Assembly (NCBI GenBank): GCA_002724635.1
Contig: PBPM01000107.1
Location: 1 to 64,000, forward strand
Reading direction: 5' to 3'
Length of the DNA stretch: 64,000 bases
From: Rhodospirillaceae bacterium
GTDB taxonomy: Bacteria > Pseudomonadota > Alphaproteobacteria > UBA6615
Shown here piece by piece: positions 1 through 9,056 of the stretch. A program made the position numbers and the translations under genes. A model generated the notes under the pieces. The model had not been told where the DNA came from and ran no database searches. It worked only from the letters and a program-made list of their open reading frames with translations. Position 1 is the first letter of the stretch. Each line of letters begins with the position of its first letter.

Positions 1-474
1 ACCCAGCATCGTGGTGACGCCGGAGTAAAGCGCCTCCTCAATCTGCTGCGGGCTGATCCAGTGGATATGGGCGTCGATCGCGCCGGCCGTGACGATCCGG
101 CCCTCGCCCGCGATCACCTCCGTGCCGGGCCCGATGACGATTTCGACCCCCGGTTGCACGTCGGGATTGCCTGCCTTGCCAACACAGGTAATGCAGCCGT
201 CGCGTATGCCAATGTCGGCCTTGATGATACCCCAGTGATCGACGATAAGCGCGTTGGTGATCACCGTGTCGACCGCGCCGTCGGCCCGGCTCGCCTGCGA
301 CTGACCCATACCGTCGCGGATGACCTTGCCGCCGCCGAACTTGACCTCCTCGCCATAAATAGTGTGATCGCGCTCAACCTCAATGATCAGCTCGGTGTCG
401 GCAAGACGTACGCGGTCGCCAACCGTCGGGCCGAACATCGAGGCGTAGTCGGCATGGTTGATGGAATACGCCAT
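1..474 (-). CDS. ureC: Urease subunit alpha, N-terminal part (runs off the left edge)
   Basis: Catalytic subunit of urease, which hydrolyses urea to ammonia and carbamate in the cytoplasm. Only the first 158 residues are in the window; the rest lies beyond position 1. The start is well fixed: ATG at 474, three bases after the ureB stop, and the opening [20 protein letters not shown] is typical of the family. The motif [11 protein letters not shown] places two nickel-ligand histidines at residues 136 and 138, so the visible half is intact. It is last of the four visible genes ureD-ureA-ureB-ureC, all read leftward. The accessory genes ureE, ureF and ureG, needed for nickel insertion, are not in the window and would be expected just beyond the edge. 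Confidence 0.97.
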   Translation of the reverse strand, partial: MAYSINHADYASMFGPTVGDRVRLADTELIIEVERDHTIYGEEVKFGGGKVIRDGMGQSQASRADGAVDTVITNALIVDHWGIIKADIGIRDGCITCVGKAGNPDVQPGVEIVIGPGTEVIAGEGRIVTAGAIDAHIHWISPQQIEEALYSGVTTMLG

Positions 475-477
475 GGC

Positions 478-789
478 CTAGCCCTCCAGCGCGTCGTTGA
501 CGCGCCCGTTGAAGCCGAACACGCGGCCCGCGCCGTCGTAGCGCACCAGCGCCACCTCTCGTGTCTGGCCCGGCTCGAAGCGCACGGCTGTGCCAGCCGG
601 GATGTCCAACCGGAAACCACGTGCGGCACCTCGGTCGAACTCGAGGGCCGCGTTAGCCTCGTGGAAATGATAATGGGAACCGACCTGTATCGGACGGTCG
701 CCCGAGTTCGCCACAGACAGGCTTAAGGTCGCGCGACCCTCGTTGAGCAGGATCTCGCCGTCGGCAGGGTAGAGTTCGCCTGGAATCAT
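478..789 (-). CDS. ureB: Urease subunit beta
   Basis: Small structural subunit of urease. The 103-residue protein starts MIPGELYP and contains the family stretch [12 protein letters not shown] followed by [17 protein letters not shown], both diagnostic of UreB. The length is normal. The start ATG at 789 was preferred over an upstream in-frame methionine because it matches the family N-terminus and sits 7 bases after the ureA stop. It is co-transcribed between ureA and ureC, with a 3-base gap to ureC. Confidence 0.97.
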   Translation of the reverse strand: MIPGELYPADGEILLNEGRATLSLSVANSGDRPIQVGSHYHFHEANAALEFDRGAARGFRLDIPAGTAVRFEPGQTREVALVRYDGAGRVFGFNGRVNDALEG

Positions 790-796
790 GTCTGCC

Positions 797-1099
797 TCAC
801 CGGATCGGGTTGTGGACGGTGACCAGCTTGGTCCCGTCGAGGAAGGTCGCCTCGACCTGCACGTCATGGATCATCTCGGCGATCCCCTCCATCACGTCGT
901 CACGGGTCAAAATCTCGCCGCCCGCGCTCATCAAATCGGCGACCGAGCGGCCATCGCGCGCACCCTCGACCACGAAATCCGAGATCAGCGCGATCGCCTC
1001 GGGGTAGTTGAGCTTCACGCCCCGCGCCATACGCTTGCGTGCTACCTCGGCAGCCAGCGCGAGGAGCAGCTTGTCCTTCTCTCGGGGGGTCAGTTGCAT
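797..1099 (-). CDS. ureA: Urease subunit gamma
   Basis: Smallest structural subunit of the urease trimer. The 100-residue length is exactly typical. The protein opens [17 protein letters not shown] and carries [14 protein letters not shown] and the C-terminal VTVHNPIR, all characteristic. The ATG at 1099 lies 13 bases after the ureD stop. The reading frame is open further upstream, but that part overlaps ureD and does not look like urease. Confidence 0.97.
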   Translation of the reverse strand: MQLTPREKDKLLLALAAEVARKRMARGVKLNYPEAIALISDFVVEGARDGRSVADLMSAGGEILTRDDVMEGIAEMIHDVQVEATFLDGTKLVTVHNPIR

Positions 1100-1112
1100 G
1101 TTCGTCTTCCTC

Positions 1113-1937
1113 TCAAATCGCCCAAAGGCGCGGCATCTCGGCCGGCAGGTCGGCCAGCCGGTGCCGGAACTGGGACCAGAAGCGTCCATAGGTGTCACGC
1201 AGTCGCCGGGCTTCACGGTCAAGCCAACGGACGACCATTACGTCGCCGATACATGTGGCACCAACACACAGGCCAGCCGGGTCCGGCACTTCCGGCAGCA
1301 ATCCGCGTGCGGTGGTAAGCGCATCGGCTGCGTCATCACCCACATAGACGATGCTGGCGAAGACATGGCCCCCGTTGAGTCCCGCGTTGGCAGCCAGCGT
1401 TGCCGGCATGTCGCCGTCCAGATGCATCGCGTCCGCCCAGACCAGCCGGCCGTCGCGCCGCACGTCCCACGCCTCGTGGATCAACCCTCCGGTGACCGTC
1501 TCACCCATGGCAGTGCGGCCCAGAACGATTATCTCCCCGGCCAGAATGCGTCCGCCCGGCGCAACATCGAGCAGGGTCCGGCGACGCAGCCGCGCGGAAT
1601 CGAAGATAATGGTCTCCTGCGGCAGCCATTCGAGCCAGCCACCCGGAGCGGCGGTGAGCGTCATGTCGATCCGGACATCCGCGACAGCCGAGCGATATAT
1701 CTTCTCTGCAGCCTGGCCGACGATACGCGCCGCAGCCCCCGCACCGCAGGCAACCCAGATCGTCAGGTCGTCGCCCCCGACGAGACCACCCGACGTCGTC
1801 ACCAGCGTTCCGGTCGCCGGCTCGCCGGGGTCGACATTCGGAAACAGCACGCGCAGCGGATCGCTCTGATACAGGTGTGCGAGCCGGGTGCGATCACCGG
1901 CGTCCACGAACTCGATCTCTGCCCGTCCCGAAGCCAT
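1113..1937 (-). CDS. ureD: Urease accessory protein UreD
   Basis: Scaffold protein that binds apo-urease and, with UreF and UreG, delivers nickel to the active site. The 274-residue protein has family features: [20 protein letters not shown] near the N-terminus, [20 protein letters not shown] in the middle and a C-terminal RLWAI. The ATG at 1937 is the first codon matching the family; the open frame upstream corresponds to out-of-frame sequence of the decayed urtE. It heads the visible urease operon. A remnant of the urea-transporter ATPase gene urtE ends about 20 bases upstream, so the operon may originally have been urtABCDE-ureDABC. Confidence 0.93.
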   Translation of the reverse strand: MASGRAEIEFVDAGDRTRLAHLYQSDPLRVLFPNVDPGEPATGTLVTTSGGLVGGDDLTIWVACGAGAAARIVGQAAEKIYRSAVADVRIDMTLTAAPGGWLEWLPQETIIFDSARLRRRTLLDVAPGGRILAGEIIVLGRTAMGETVTGGLIHEAWDVRRDGRLVWADAMHLDGDMPATLAANAGLNGGHVFASIVYVGDDAADALTTARGLLPEVPDPAGLCVGATCIGDVMVVRWLDREARRLRDTYGRFWSQFRHRLADLPAEMPRLWAI

Positions 1938-1956
1938 CTGGAAATGCCTATATGAT

Positions 1957-2169
1957 TCAGACCGTAAGGTGCCGACGGATCTCGGATTCGGGCAAATGCC
2001 CGACCGGGCCGGAGAGCACGATTTGCCCCCGGTCCATGACGGCAATATCGTCGGCCAACTCGCTGGCGAACTCGTAAGAATGCTCAACCAGAATGATCGC
2101 CATCTCGCCACCGTCGGAGACCAGGCGTATGACCGCCTCGGTGTCTTAGATGATCGACGGCTGGATGCG
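1957..2169 (-). pseudogene. urtE: Remnant of urea ABC transporter ATP-binding gene (urtE C-terminus)
   Basis: Read on the minus strand, the frame ending in TGA at 1957-1959 encodes about 62 residues, including MAIILVEHSYEFASELADD, VMDRGQIVLSGPVG and ESEIRRHLTV. This is the tail of a branched-chain-amino-acid/urea type ABC ATPase (UrtE family). The preceding residues IQPSII match the usual GIQPSIIKDI motif, but the lysine codon is replaced by TAA at 2146-2148. Upstream of about 2166 the resemblance stops, and the Walker A, Q-loop and signature regions are missing. The piece therefore cannot make a functional ATPase. Its place directly before ureD agrees with the common urt-ure order. The family call rests on motifs read by eye. 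Confidence 0.75.
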
Positions 2170-2521
2170 CCGACACGCATATGACTAACGATCCTGCGAG
2201 TACACTCTCCGCTGCGATGGATTTCGGGGTTTTCAACATTCTCCGCCTATCGGCTCTGTGTTTTGCGTTGCAAATTAATTCGCAAGCCACGTGCCAGAGC
2301 AGAGAAACACGATAACACTCGGAAAATAATCATATAATAAGTCAGGCGCTTAGGAATTCAGCAACTGGCACGCCCATTTTTTGTTCAATACTCTTTTATT
2401 GGCTAATTTTTAATCATAGCGTCACAAGCAGCCCCCGCGCGCGGGCAGCGCATTGCACCGGGCCGGGATTCCGGGCACGTTCCGCGCCATCGAACGGAGA
2501 CGAGACAAGGAAGGCGAGACC
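2170..2521. other. AT-rich intergenic gap between urtE remnant and GFA-family gene
   Basis: About 350 bases without a convincing gene, visibly richer in A and T than the rest of the window between about 2260 and 2420. It holds a near-perfect 18-base palindrome at 2268-2285 and a separated inverted repeat (CGTGCCAG near 2289, CTGGCACG near 2366). It probably carries the promoter of the rightward gene at 2522 and the scar of the transporter deletion. Confidence 0.5.
2268..2285. promoter_or_regulatory. 18-bp near-palindrome, possible operator
   Basis: TTGCAAATTAATTCGCAA pairs with its own reverse complement at eight of nine positions, the exception being A2272/C2281. An AT-rich dyad of this size in a GC-rich genome is the usual form of a dimeric regulator binding site. 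Which regulator or gene it serves is unknown. Confidence 0.35.
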
Positions 2522-2953
2522 ATGCGTATACTCACCGGCACTTGTCACTGCGGGAACCTAAACGTTTCCTTCGAGACCGAACTCGATCCCGCCGGCATGG
2601 TGCCGCGGGCATGCCAATGTTCGTTCTGCCGCAGGCACTCGACCGCCGCTGTCTCTGATCCGGCGGGGACCCTCACCTTCAGGGCCGCCGACCCGGCACA
2701 GCTCAACCGCTACACGTTCGGACTGCGCAGCACCGAATTTCTGATCTGCAGGACCTGCGGCGTCTATGTCGGCGCATTCATGCCCGATGGCGACGGCGCA
2801 TTTGCAAATGTGATGGCGGGCGTCCTCGACGCGCGTGACGAGATCACGCAGCCGCCGGTGCCCGTGCACCGCTCACAGGAAAATTTCGAGGAGCGTCAGG
2901 CCCGCCGGCGCATCCAGTGGACGCCCGCACTCCTGATTCAAGAGTCGCGGTAG
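2522..2953 (+). CDS. GFA family (CENP-V/GFA domain) zinc-binding protein
   Basis: The 143-residue protein matches the GFA fold (glutathione-dependent formaldehyde-activating enzyme family). It has a CHCG motif at residues 8-11, CQCSFCRRHS in the first third and CRTCGVY in the second, which together provide the expected two zinc sites. Members bind small thiol adducts, and most have no proven substrate. ATG at 2522 is preceded by a purine-rich ribosome-binding stretch (AAGGAAGGCGAG). It is convergent with the CoA-ester lyase gene, 25 bases away. The function beyond fold and metal binding is not determined. Confidence 0.8.
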   Translation: MRILTGTCHCGNLNVSFETELDPAGMVPRACQCSFCRRHSTAAVSDPAGTLTFRAADPAQLNRYTFGLRSTEFLICRTCGVYVGAFMPDGDGAFANVMAGVLDARDEITQPPVPVHRSQENFEERQARRRIQWTPALLIQESR

Positions 2954-2978
2954 TGGAGCCGGTTAGGGTTTCGATTCC

Positions 2979-3815
2979 TTATCCTTCTTGCACAGCTGCC
3001 AAGACCTGTTGCGCTGAAATGACAACGGGGTTGTCAATCATCTCTCCATCGACCGTAGCGATCCCCCCCTTGGCGGCCTCGGATGCCGCGACGATTCTTC
3101 GGGCGCGTTCGACCTCCTCGGCGCTGGGCGCATAAACCGCGTGAACGACCTTGATCTGATTGGGATGAATCAGGATCTTCCCGTCAAACCCTATGCTCCG
3201 GCCAAGCCGCGTGTCGTCGCGAAGCCCTTGATCGTCGTTGAAGTCAGGCCAGATTCCGTCGATGGCCGCGATCCCCGACTGGCCGGCTGCCGCGGAAATC
3301 CGGCCGCGCCCATAGGCGAGTGCGGCGGCGGACATGTCACTGCCCACCTCCGCGGCATAGTCGGCCGAGCCGAAGCCGATGGCGACGTTGCGCAGAACCG
3401 CCGCCGCGATCTCGATCGCACGGTCCAAGCCTTCAGCAGTCTCGATCACAGGGATCAGATCGATTTCCTTCGCCGCGGCAGACAGCAGATCGTCCAGCCA
3501 GCGCATTTCTTCCGCGCTAGAGGACTTAGGGATGAACAATGCATCCGGGGCGGCGTCGCTATCGAGTAGCGCCAGAAGATCTCGAAGGCCCAGCTCGGTG
3601 CGTGGACTGTTTATGCGGAGAATCCATCGCGGGCCGACCGGCAGCGTTCCGGAGAGATATTCCAAGGCCGTGGCGCGGGCAGTCTTCTTATCGTCGAGGG
3701 AAACCGCGTCTTCGAGGTCGATGCAGACCATATCCGGACCGGACGCGGCTGCTTTCTCGAATCGGTCCGGGCGAGTCGCCGGAACGAACAGCAGGCTTCG
3801 CCAGAGAGGTTTCAT
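2979..3815 (-). CDS. HpcH/HpaI aldolase family CoA-ester lyase (CitE-like)
   Basis: 278 residues. The N-terminus RSLLFVPATRPDRFEKA, the motif DMVCIDLEDAV with the metal-binding acidic residues, and the late segment IGFDGKILIHPNQIK are hallmarks of the citrate lyase beta / malyl-CoA lyase branch. Such enzymes reversibly split or hydrolyse 3-hydroxyacyl-CoA esters such as malyl-, methylmalyl- or citramalyl-CoA. The gene is transcribed leftward with no close partner, and an MFS permease is divergent 141 bases to the right, so it may act on an imported organic acid. The exact CoA ester cannot be told from sequence. Confidence 0.85.
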   Translation of the reverse strand: MKPLWRSLLFVPATRPDRFEKAAASGPDMVCIDLEDAVSLDDKKTARATALEYLSGTLPVGPRWILRINSPRTELGLRDLLALLDSDAAPDALFIPKSSSAEEMRWLDDLLSAAAKEIDLIPVIETAEGLDRAIEIAAAVLRNVAIGFGSADYAAEVGSDMSAAALAYGRGRISAAAGQSGIAAIDGIWPDFNDDQGLRDDTRLGRSIGFDGKILIHPNQIKVVHAVYAPSAEEVERARRIVAASEAAKGGIATVDGEMIDNPVVISAQQVLAAVQEG

Positions 3816-3956
3816 CGCGTTTCTCCGCGGGGTTCGGTTAATCTAGATACAGGAGCTGGTCCAAAATCAGTTGGAATCCGGCTGTTGTCAAATCGGATCA
3901 TATGTCTTGTATCGACCACGGATCGTCTTTTCACAATTACTGGGCCGACATCTTCC

Positions 3957-5159
3957 ATGACCGACGAGATTCGCAGCAGCCGGGCCCTCTGGTTCGTCCT
4001 TTTCGTCATGACCCTCGTCCAGATGCTGGCGACCTTTGCGGCACTAACCCTCGCCGCGATCGCGCCGGCTGTGGCCGAGGGCGTGAACGTCCCGGTCGAG
4101 TTCATTGGCTTCCAGGTGGCGATCATCTACACCGGCGCGTCGGCGATCTCGGCCCTGTCCGACTTCCTACTCCGGCGCTGGGGACCCGCGCGGGTCAGTC
4201 AGATCAGCCTGGCTCTGTGTGGCGGCGGCGTCGCGCTCTCGACCCTGCCTTCTGTGCCGGTCATGGCCATTGGCGCGCTCCTTCTCGGTTTTGGCTATGG
4301 CATGACCAACCCCTCGGCTACCCAGATCCTGATGCGCCTGACCCCCAACGGGGCGCGCAACTTCGTCTTCTCAGTCAAGCAAACAGGCGTGCCCTTCGGC
4401 GGCATGGCGGCGGGGCTGGTTGCACCCAGCGCGGCCGAGACCTTCGGCTGGCAGTCGGCGCCGCTGATCGTGGCGGCCGGCTGCGTGGTCCTGATCTTCG
4501 CCCTGCAGCCCTGGCGAAACCACTGGGACACCGGACGCGACCCTGCCGCGCGGCTCGACACTGGTGCCTTCGCCGCCGTCACCATGGTCTGGCGTGTCCC
4601 GGCCCTACGCTGGCTCAGCATCGGCGGGTTCACCTACGCCTTTACCCAACTCTCGTTGTCCACCTTCGCGGTGACGATCCTCGTGGTCGAAGCGAAATTC
4701 TCGCTGGTGGCCGCGGGCGCGGTCTTGGCCGCGATCCAGGCCGCTGGAATCATCGGCCGCGTGATCTGGGGCCTGATCGCCGACCGCTGGGGAATCGGCA
4801 ACACGCTCCTGACCATTATCGGCGTGATGAACCTCGCGTGCTCGTTCGCTATGATCTGGATTGGGCCTGACTGGCCCGTCTGGGTGATCTACTTCTTCTT
4901 CGTTGCCTTCGCCACGAGCGCGCTCGGCTGGACGGGCGTGTTCATCAGCTCCACCGTGGGCCACGCGCCACGCGCGCAATCGGGTGCGGTGGCTGGCGGC
5001 ATCGGCGTGCCAGTCTACGCGGGCGTGATCTTCGGGACGGCGGTCCTGTCGGCGCTGGCGGACGCCATGGGCAGCGTGTCGAACACCTATGCGGTGGTCA
5101 TGGGGGTAGTCGCCTTCGGCCTCATCGCGTTCACGATGGCCCACCGCAAAACGCGCTAG
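3957..5159 (+). CDS. MFS transporter
   Basis: A 400-residue polytopic inner-membrane protein with about 12 hydrophobic segments from residue 13 to the C-terminus and a cytoplasmic loop (QPWRNHWDTGRDPAARLD) after the sixth. The family is the major facilitator superfamily. The ATG at 3957 is chosen because it directly precedes the charged MTDEIRSSR leader and the first membrane helix; an upstream in-frame methionine adds a non-family stretch. The substrate is unknown, with organic acids the usual guess for this neighbourhood. Its stop overlaps the stop of the convergent monooxygenase gene by four bases. Confidence 0.85.
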   Translation: MTDEIRSSRALWFVLFVMTLVQMLATFAALTLAAIAPAVAEGVNVPVEFIGFQVAIIYTGASAISALSDFLLRRWGPARVSQISLALCGGGVALSTLPSVPVMAIGALLLGFGYGMTNPSATQILMRLTPNGARNFVFSVKQTGVPFGGMAAGLVAPSAAETFGWQSAPLIVAAGCVVLIFALQPWRNHWDTGRDPAARLDTGAFAAVTMVWRVPALRWLSIGGFTYAFTQLSLSTFAVTILVVEAKFSLVAAGAVLAAIQAAGIIGRVIWGLIADRWGIGNTLLTIIGVMNLACSFAMIWIGPDWPVWVIYFFFVAFATSALGWTGVFISSTVGHAPRAQSGAVAGGIGVPVYAGVIFGTAVLSALADAMGSVSNTYAVVMGVVAFGLIAFTMAHRKTR

Positions 5160-6753
5160 CGCAGAACGAAGCCCGAATACCCATCCGCTGCGACCGCGTC
5201 GCATTTCTTCGTATATGCCGGAAACCCGCCCGCATAGGGCAGGATGACCCGCGGCTTACCGGGAATATTCGAGCCGAAATACCAAGACTGGCAGGTCGCG
5301 CGCAGGGTCTGGTCGCCGATATCGTTCACATGAGCGACCCACGCCGCCTCGGCATCCGCGTCCGCCTCAATCCGGCTCAGGTGACGGGCGCACATGTGCT
5401 CGATACAATCGGAGATCCATTCCACATGCTGCTCTATCGACGGGATCATGTTGGTCAGCACCGACGGGCTGCCGGGGCCGGTGACGGTAAAAAGGTTGGG
5501 GAAGCCGGCGATGCCAAGCCCAAGATAGCTCTTCGGACCGTCCGCCCACTTGTCCTGCAACCGCAGGGCATCCGTCCCGCGTATATCGATGCGCTTGAGC
5601 GCTCCCGTGACAGCGTCGAACCCGGTCGCCAGAACTAGGATGTCCACCTCGAACTCGTCACCGTCGACCGCCACCCCTTTGGGCGTAATCCGGTCGATCC
5701 CGACTTCGCTGATATCCACCAGAGTGACGTTGTCCCGGTTATAGGTATCGTAATAGTCGGTGCCGACACAGAGCCGCTTGCACAGGAACAGCTGCTTGGG
5801 TGCAAGCAGTTCGGCAACCTCGGGATCGTCCACGATGGCCCGGATCTTGTTGCGGATAAACTCTGATGCCGTCTCGTTTGCCGCCTCGCTGGTCTGGAAG
5901 TCGGCATAGGTCGCCATGATAGCGAGTCCGCCCATGGCCCAGCGCGCCTCATACTCCCGGTTGCGCTCCTCCTCCGACACCGCCAGCGCCGACGGCCCGG
6001 CGACCGGGAAGTAATTGCCCGAAAAACTCTGCTTCGCCTTCGCACGCAACGCCGGATAGTTTGCCTTGATCTCGGCTACCTCGTCTGGTGCCATCGGCCG
6101 GTTTTGCGCGGGCATGACGTAGTTCGCAGTCCGCTGAAACACATGCATATGCGCTGCATGGTCCGCGATCACCGGGATCGACTGTACTCCCGACGACCCG
6201 GTGCCGATCACCGCCACCCGCTTTCCCACGAAATCCACGCCGGCCTCGGGCCAGTGTGCGGTGTGGTACGTCTCGCCCGCGAAATCCTCAAGCCCGTCGA
6301 TCTCGGGATAGTTCACCGCCGACAGGCAGCCCGTAGCCATAATGCAGAATCGTGCGGACAATGTCGCGCCGTCACCGGTCTCGACGGTCCAAAGACAGGT
6401 CTCGTCATCCCAGATCGCGCGCTCGACCCGGGTCTCGAACTGAATATCGGGCCAGAGCTCGAACCGGTCCGCCACATGGTTTGCATAGGCTGCCAAGTCG
6501 GCCTGGGCCGGGTACCGCTCCGGCCAGTCCCATTCTTGCTGCAACTCCTCGGAGAACTGATAGGAATAGAACATGGTCTCGGTGTCGACCAGCGCGCCCG
6601 GATAGCGGTTCCAGTGCCAAGTACCCCCACGCCGGTGCCGGTCTCGAAAACGCGGACACGCATGCCGCGCGTACGCAGGCGATACAGCATGTACATACCG
6701 GCGAATCCGGCCCCCACGACGATCACATCGAAATCGGGTTTAACGTCGTTCAT
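5156..6753 (-). pseudogene. Flavin-dependent Baeyer-Villiger-type monooxygenase, frameshifted
   Basis: The coding pieces together give an approximately 532-residue class B flavoprotein monooxygenase. The N-terminal piece (ATG at 6753) carries the FAD Rossmann motif VVGAGFAGMYM. The longer C-terminal piece carries the Baeyer-Villiger fingerprint FAGETYHTAHWPE, the NADPH motif VAVIGTGSSGVQS and LATGFDAVTG. The frame breaks after about residue 43: the minus strand has GT-GGGGG-TAC at 6624-6628, and one extra G would restore the family reading GGTWHWNRYPGA. Without it, translation ends in an unrelated tail. The event is either a real single-base deletion or a homopolymer sequencing error. The gene lies 10 bases after the ketopantoate-reductase-like gene and probably shares its transcript. 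Confidence 0.85.
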
Positions 6754-6763
6754 AGCCAGACCC

Positions 6764-7789
6764 TCAAGCCTTCACCATCTCGAGCGCGAGATCGAGGTTG
6801 GACGGATCAGGTTCGAGTTCCCCGGTCTGGATACGCCGGGTGATCTCGGTAACTGCCGCGTTGACCGGCGTGGGCTGCGCGCGTTTCCCGCCCTCGGTCA
6901 CTACCAGCCCATTGATCAGATCGACCTCGCTGTAACGGCCCTTGAGATGGTCCTGCAGCACGCAGTCGCGGGCCGCCGGGCCGATATCTGCGGCCAGCTT
7001 GTCGAGCATCTTCTCGAGCAGCCGGTTGGTATCCTTCACGTCCTCCGGCGTCAGCCCGAAGATCGGCTGGATCGTGTGACCGAGCGCCTGGCCGACCGCC
7101 ATCGCCTCCGTGCCCGCACGCAGCGTGAACTCTCGCATGCCCGGGACCTTCATAGCCTCGTAGAGCGTCAGGCCCAGCATCGCGAGGGGGCCGAGGCACA
7201 TGGTGTTGACCACGAGCTTCATCCACTTAGCCGAGATGATCTCATCGGTGGTCGAGACCTTGCCAACATGGCTCAACAGTTCCGCGATCTCCTTAACCCG
7301 ACCCGCCGTGGCCTCGTTGACGGCTCCGACCCCGAACCAGGTGTGATCCCGCGTCGTGTTCCGCTGGATGACGCCGGGTGTGAAGATCTCCGACGACATC
7401 TCCATCACGCAGCCCAATGTCCGCTGCGGCCCTACGATCTCCTCGATATCGTTCAGCATCATGGCGTTCTGCACGCCGACGAGCAGGCCGTCTTCCTTGA
7501 GATAGGGCTTGATAAGCTCGCAGGCCCAGCGCGTGTCATACGCCTTGACCATCACCAGCACGATGTCGAACATCTGGTTGAGAGTGCAGACATCGCACAG
7601 GTGATAGGCCTCGACCGGCACGTTGATCGTCTCATCGGGGAAGTTGATCTCGAGCCCGTTGGCACGCATTGCCTCAACATGCGCAGGCCACTGGTCGATC
7701 AGGACAACATCAAGCCCGGCATGGGCCAGCGCGGCCGCGGCACCACCTCCGTTCGCGCCGGTTCCGACGACTGCGATGTTCTTGTTCAT
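6764..7789 (-). CDS. Ketopantoate reductase family oxidoreductase (ApbA/PanE-like)
   Basis: 341 residues. The N-terminal NAD(P)-binding motif AVVGTGANGGGAAAALAHAG is followed by VMVKAYDTRWA, a mid-protein AKWMKLVVNTMCLGPLAML segment with the family lysine and asparagine, and an all-helical C-terminal domain. The fold is that of 2-dehydropantoate 2-reductase. The catabolic setting and the existence of a second paralogue in this window (38848-39834) argue that it reduces some other 2-keto or 3-keto acid. It is transcribed leftward, just ahead of the monooxygenase. Confidence 0.78.
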   Translation of the reverse strand: MNKNIAVVGTGANGGGAAAALAHAGLDVVLIDQWPAHVEAMRANGLEINFPDETINVPVEAYHLCDVCTLNQMFDIVLVMVKAYDTRWACELIKPYLKEDGLLVGVQNAMMLNDIEEIVGPQRTLGCVMEMSSEIFTPGVIQRNTTRDHTWFGVGAVNEATAGRVKEIAELLSHVGKVSTTDEIISAKWMKLVVNTMCLGPLAMLGLTLYEAMKVPGMREFTLRAGTEAMAVGQALGHTIQPIFGLTPEDVKDTNRLLEKMLDKLAADIGPAARDCVLQDHLKGRYSEVDLINGLVVTEGGKRAQPTPVNAAVTEITRRIQTGELEPDPSNLDLALEMVKA

Positions 7790-7910
7790 TCTGCTCCCCC
7801 GTACCCGGCGTGAAATCCTACTCCGTTTTGGGCATTTTAGGCGATAGGGTGCAAAAAACTACGCGCCATATCGTGGGCGCCGCAGCCGGAACGGACCGAT
7901 TGGTCAAAGA

Positions 7911-8849
7911 TCAGCTGCCGACCGCGTATTTGCCCGTCAGTTGTGGGGTGAAACGCCCCTTGTTTTCGGGGTTTGAGGTGTGCTCGAAGCGCGTCACCCG
8001 AGCCCAGGTCCGCTTCAGGTCGTCCTGAACGTTGATCGTCAGACGCCCACAATGCTCGATCTCGAGTTCCACCTTGTCACCGTCCTGAAACGGGTTCAGG
8101 CCTCGGTGGTTGGTGCCCGTCGCGACCACGTCGCCGACCTCGAGCGCATGGATCGAACTCAGATATTCGATGATCCGCGGAATCTTATGCGCCATGTCGT
8201 CGGTGTTGAAATCCTGCATCAGGTCGCCGTTGACCCAGAGCTTCACATCGAGCTGCTGCGGGTCGTCGATCTCGTCCGCCGTCACGATCCAAGGCCCCAG
8301 CGGCGCGAAGGTGTCACGGTTCTTCGCCTCGAAGAACACGTTGAACGGCGTCGGCATATCGCGGGACGAACCGTCGATGAAGTTGAAATAGCCAAAAATA
8401 TAATCCATCGCCTCGCTGGCCGGGACCTTATGAGCCCGCTTTCTGATCACCAGGCCGAGCTCGGCCTCGCCCTCGAATATCGAGGCGGGAATGTCGGGAA
8501 GCACCATTGTGTCGCCGTCGCCGATGACGGTGCTACCCGCCTTCGTGAAGGCGTTAATCTGGGCCGGCTCCTTCAGTGTGCCGTTCTCCATATAGTTGAC
8601 CGCCATGCAGTCGATGTTGCCGGGCCGCGGCAACGGCGGACGAATGCGCACTTGGGCCAGCGGGATGCCCGGGCCTTCGGCGGCGGCCTTCTCCAGCCGG
8701 CCGCGATAGTCGTCGAACCGCGCAATCAGTCCGTTGATCAAATCATGCGGTCCGGTGTGCGGGATGTCCTGCACCTCGGCGGACACGTCGACCACCTCGT
8801 CGCCGCGAACAACGCCCATCCTGAAATCATCGAAATAGAGTATCTTCAT
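7911..8849 (-). CDS. Fumarylacetoacetate hydrolase family protein
   Basis: 312 residues with an N-terminal small domain (MKILYFDDFRMGVVRGDEVV) and a C-terminal FAH domain. The motif IFEGEAELGLVI supplies the acidic metal ligands, followed by NFIDGSSRD and GDVVATGTNHRG. Family members hydrolyse or decarboxylate beta-keto acids, acylpyruvates or 2-hydroxy-dienoates with Mg2+ in aromatic and sugar-acid breakdown. It lies about 120 bases upstream of the reductase/monooxygenase pair on the same strand and may belong to the same catabolic unit. Confidence 0.85.
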   Translation of the reverse strand: MKILYFDDFRMGVVRGDEVVDVSAEVQDIPHTGPHDLINGLIARFDDYRGRLEKAAAEGPGIPLAQVRIRPPLPRPGNIDCMAVNYMENGTLKEPAQINAFTKAGSTVIGDGDTMVLPDIPASIFEGEAELGLVIRKRAHKVPASEAMDYIFGYFNFIDGSSRDMPTPFNVFFEAKNRDTFAPLGPWIVTADEIDDPQQLDVKLWVNGDLMQDFNTDDMAHKIPRIIEYLSSIHALEVGDVVATGTNHRGLNPFQDGDKVELEIEHCGRLTINVQDDLKRTWARVTRFEHTSNPENKGRFTPQLTGKYAVGS

Positions 8850-9056
8850 CCTGCTTCCCTAGGTTTGCCGATTGCGCCCCGGCGACGTTCCGCCGCCAAG
8901 CTGCGTTTTCTACCAGACCGGGCCTGTCCTTAGCGAGCCTCGACGTCTGCTATACAACCATGCCGGCCATGCGCAACGAAGGTCCTCGCGCCTGCCGGCA
9001 TGATCGTCTAGCCTCCCGGTCAGCAAACCCGAACAACCCGCAAGGACTACGCGACG

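Noticed and set aside
2960..2985. A GGGTTTCGATTCC-like stretch resembling a tRNA T-arm
   Set aside because: No acceptor, D-arm or anticodon arm can be paired around it; it lies at the convergent ends of two genes.
6104..7813. A 569-codon open frame on the plus strand across the monooxygenase and reductase genes
   Set aside because: It is antisense to two genes with clear family motifs, is Arg/His/Pro-rich and lacks any recognisable domain; long antisense frames are common in GC-rich DNA.
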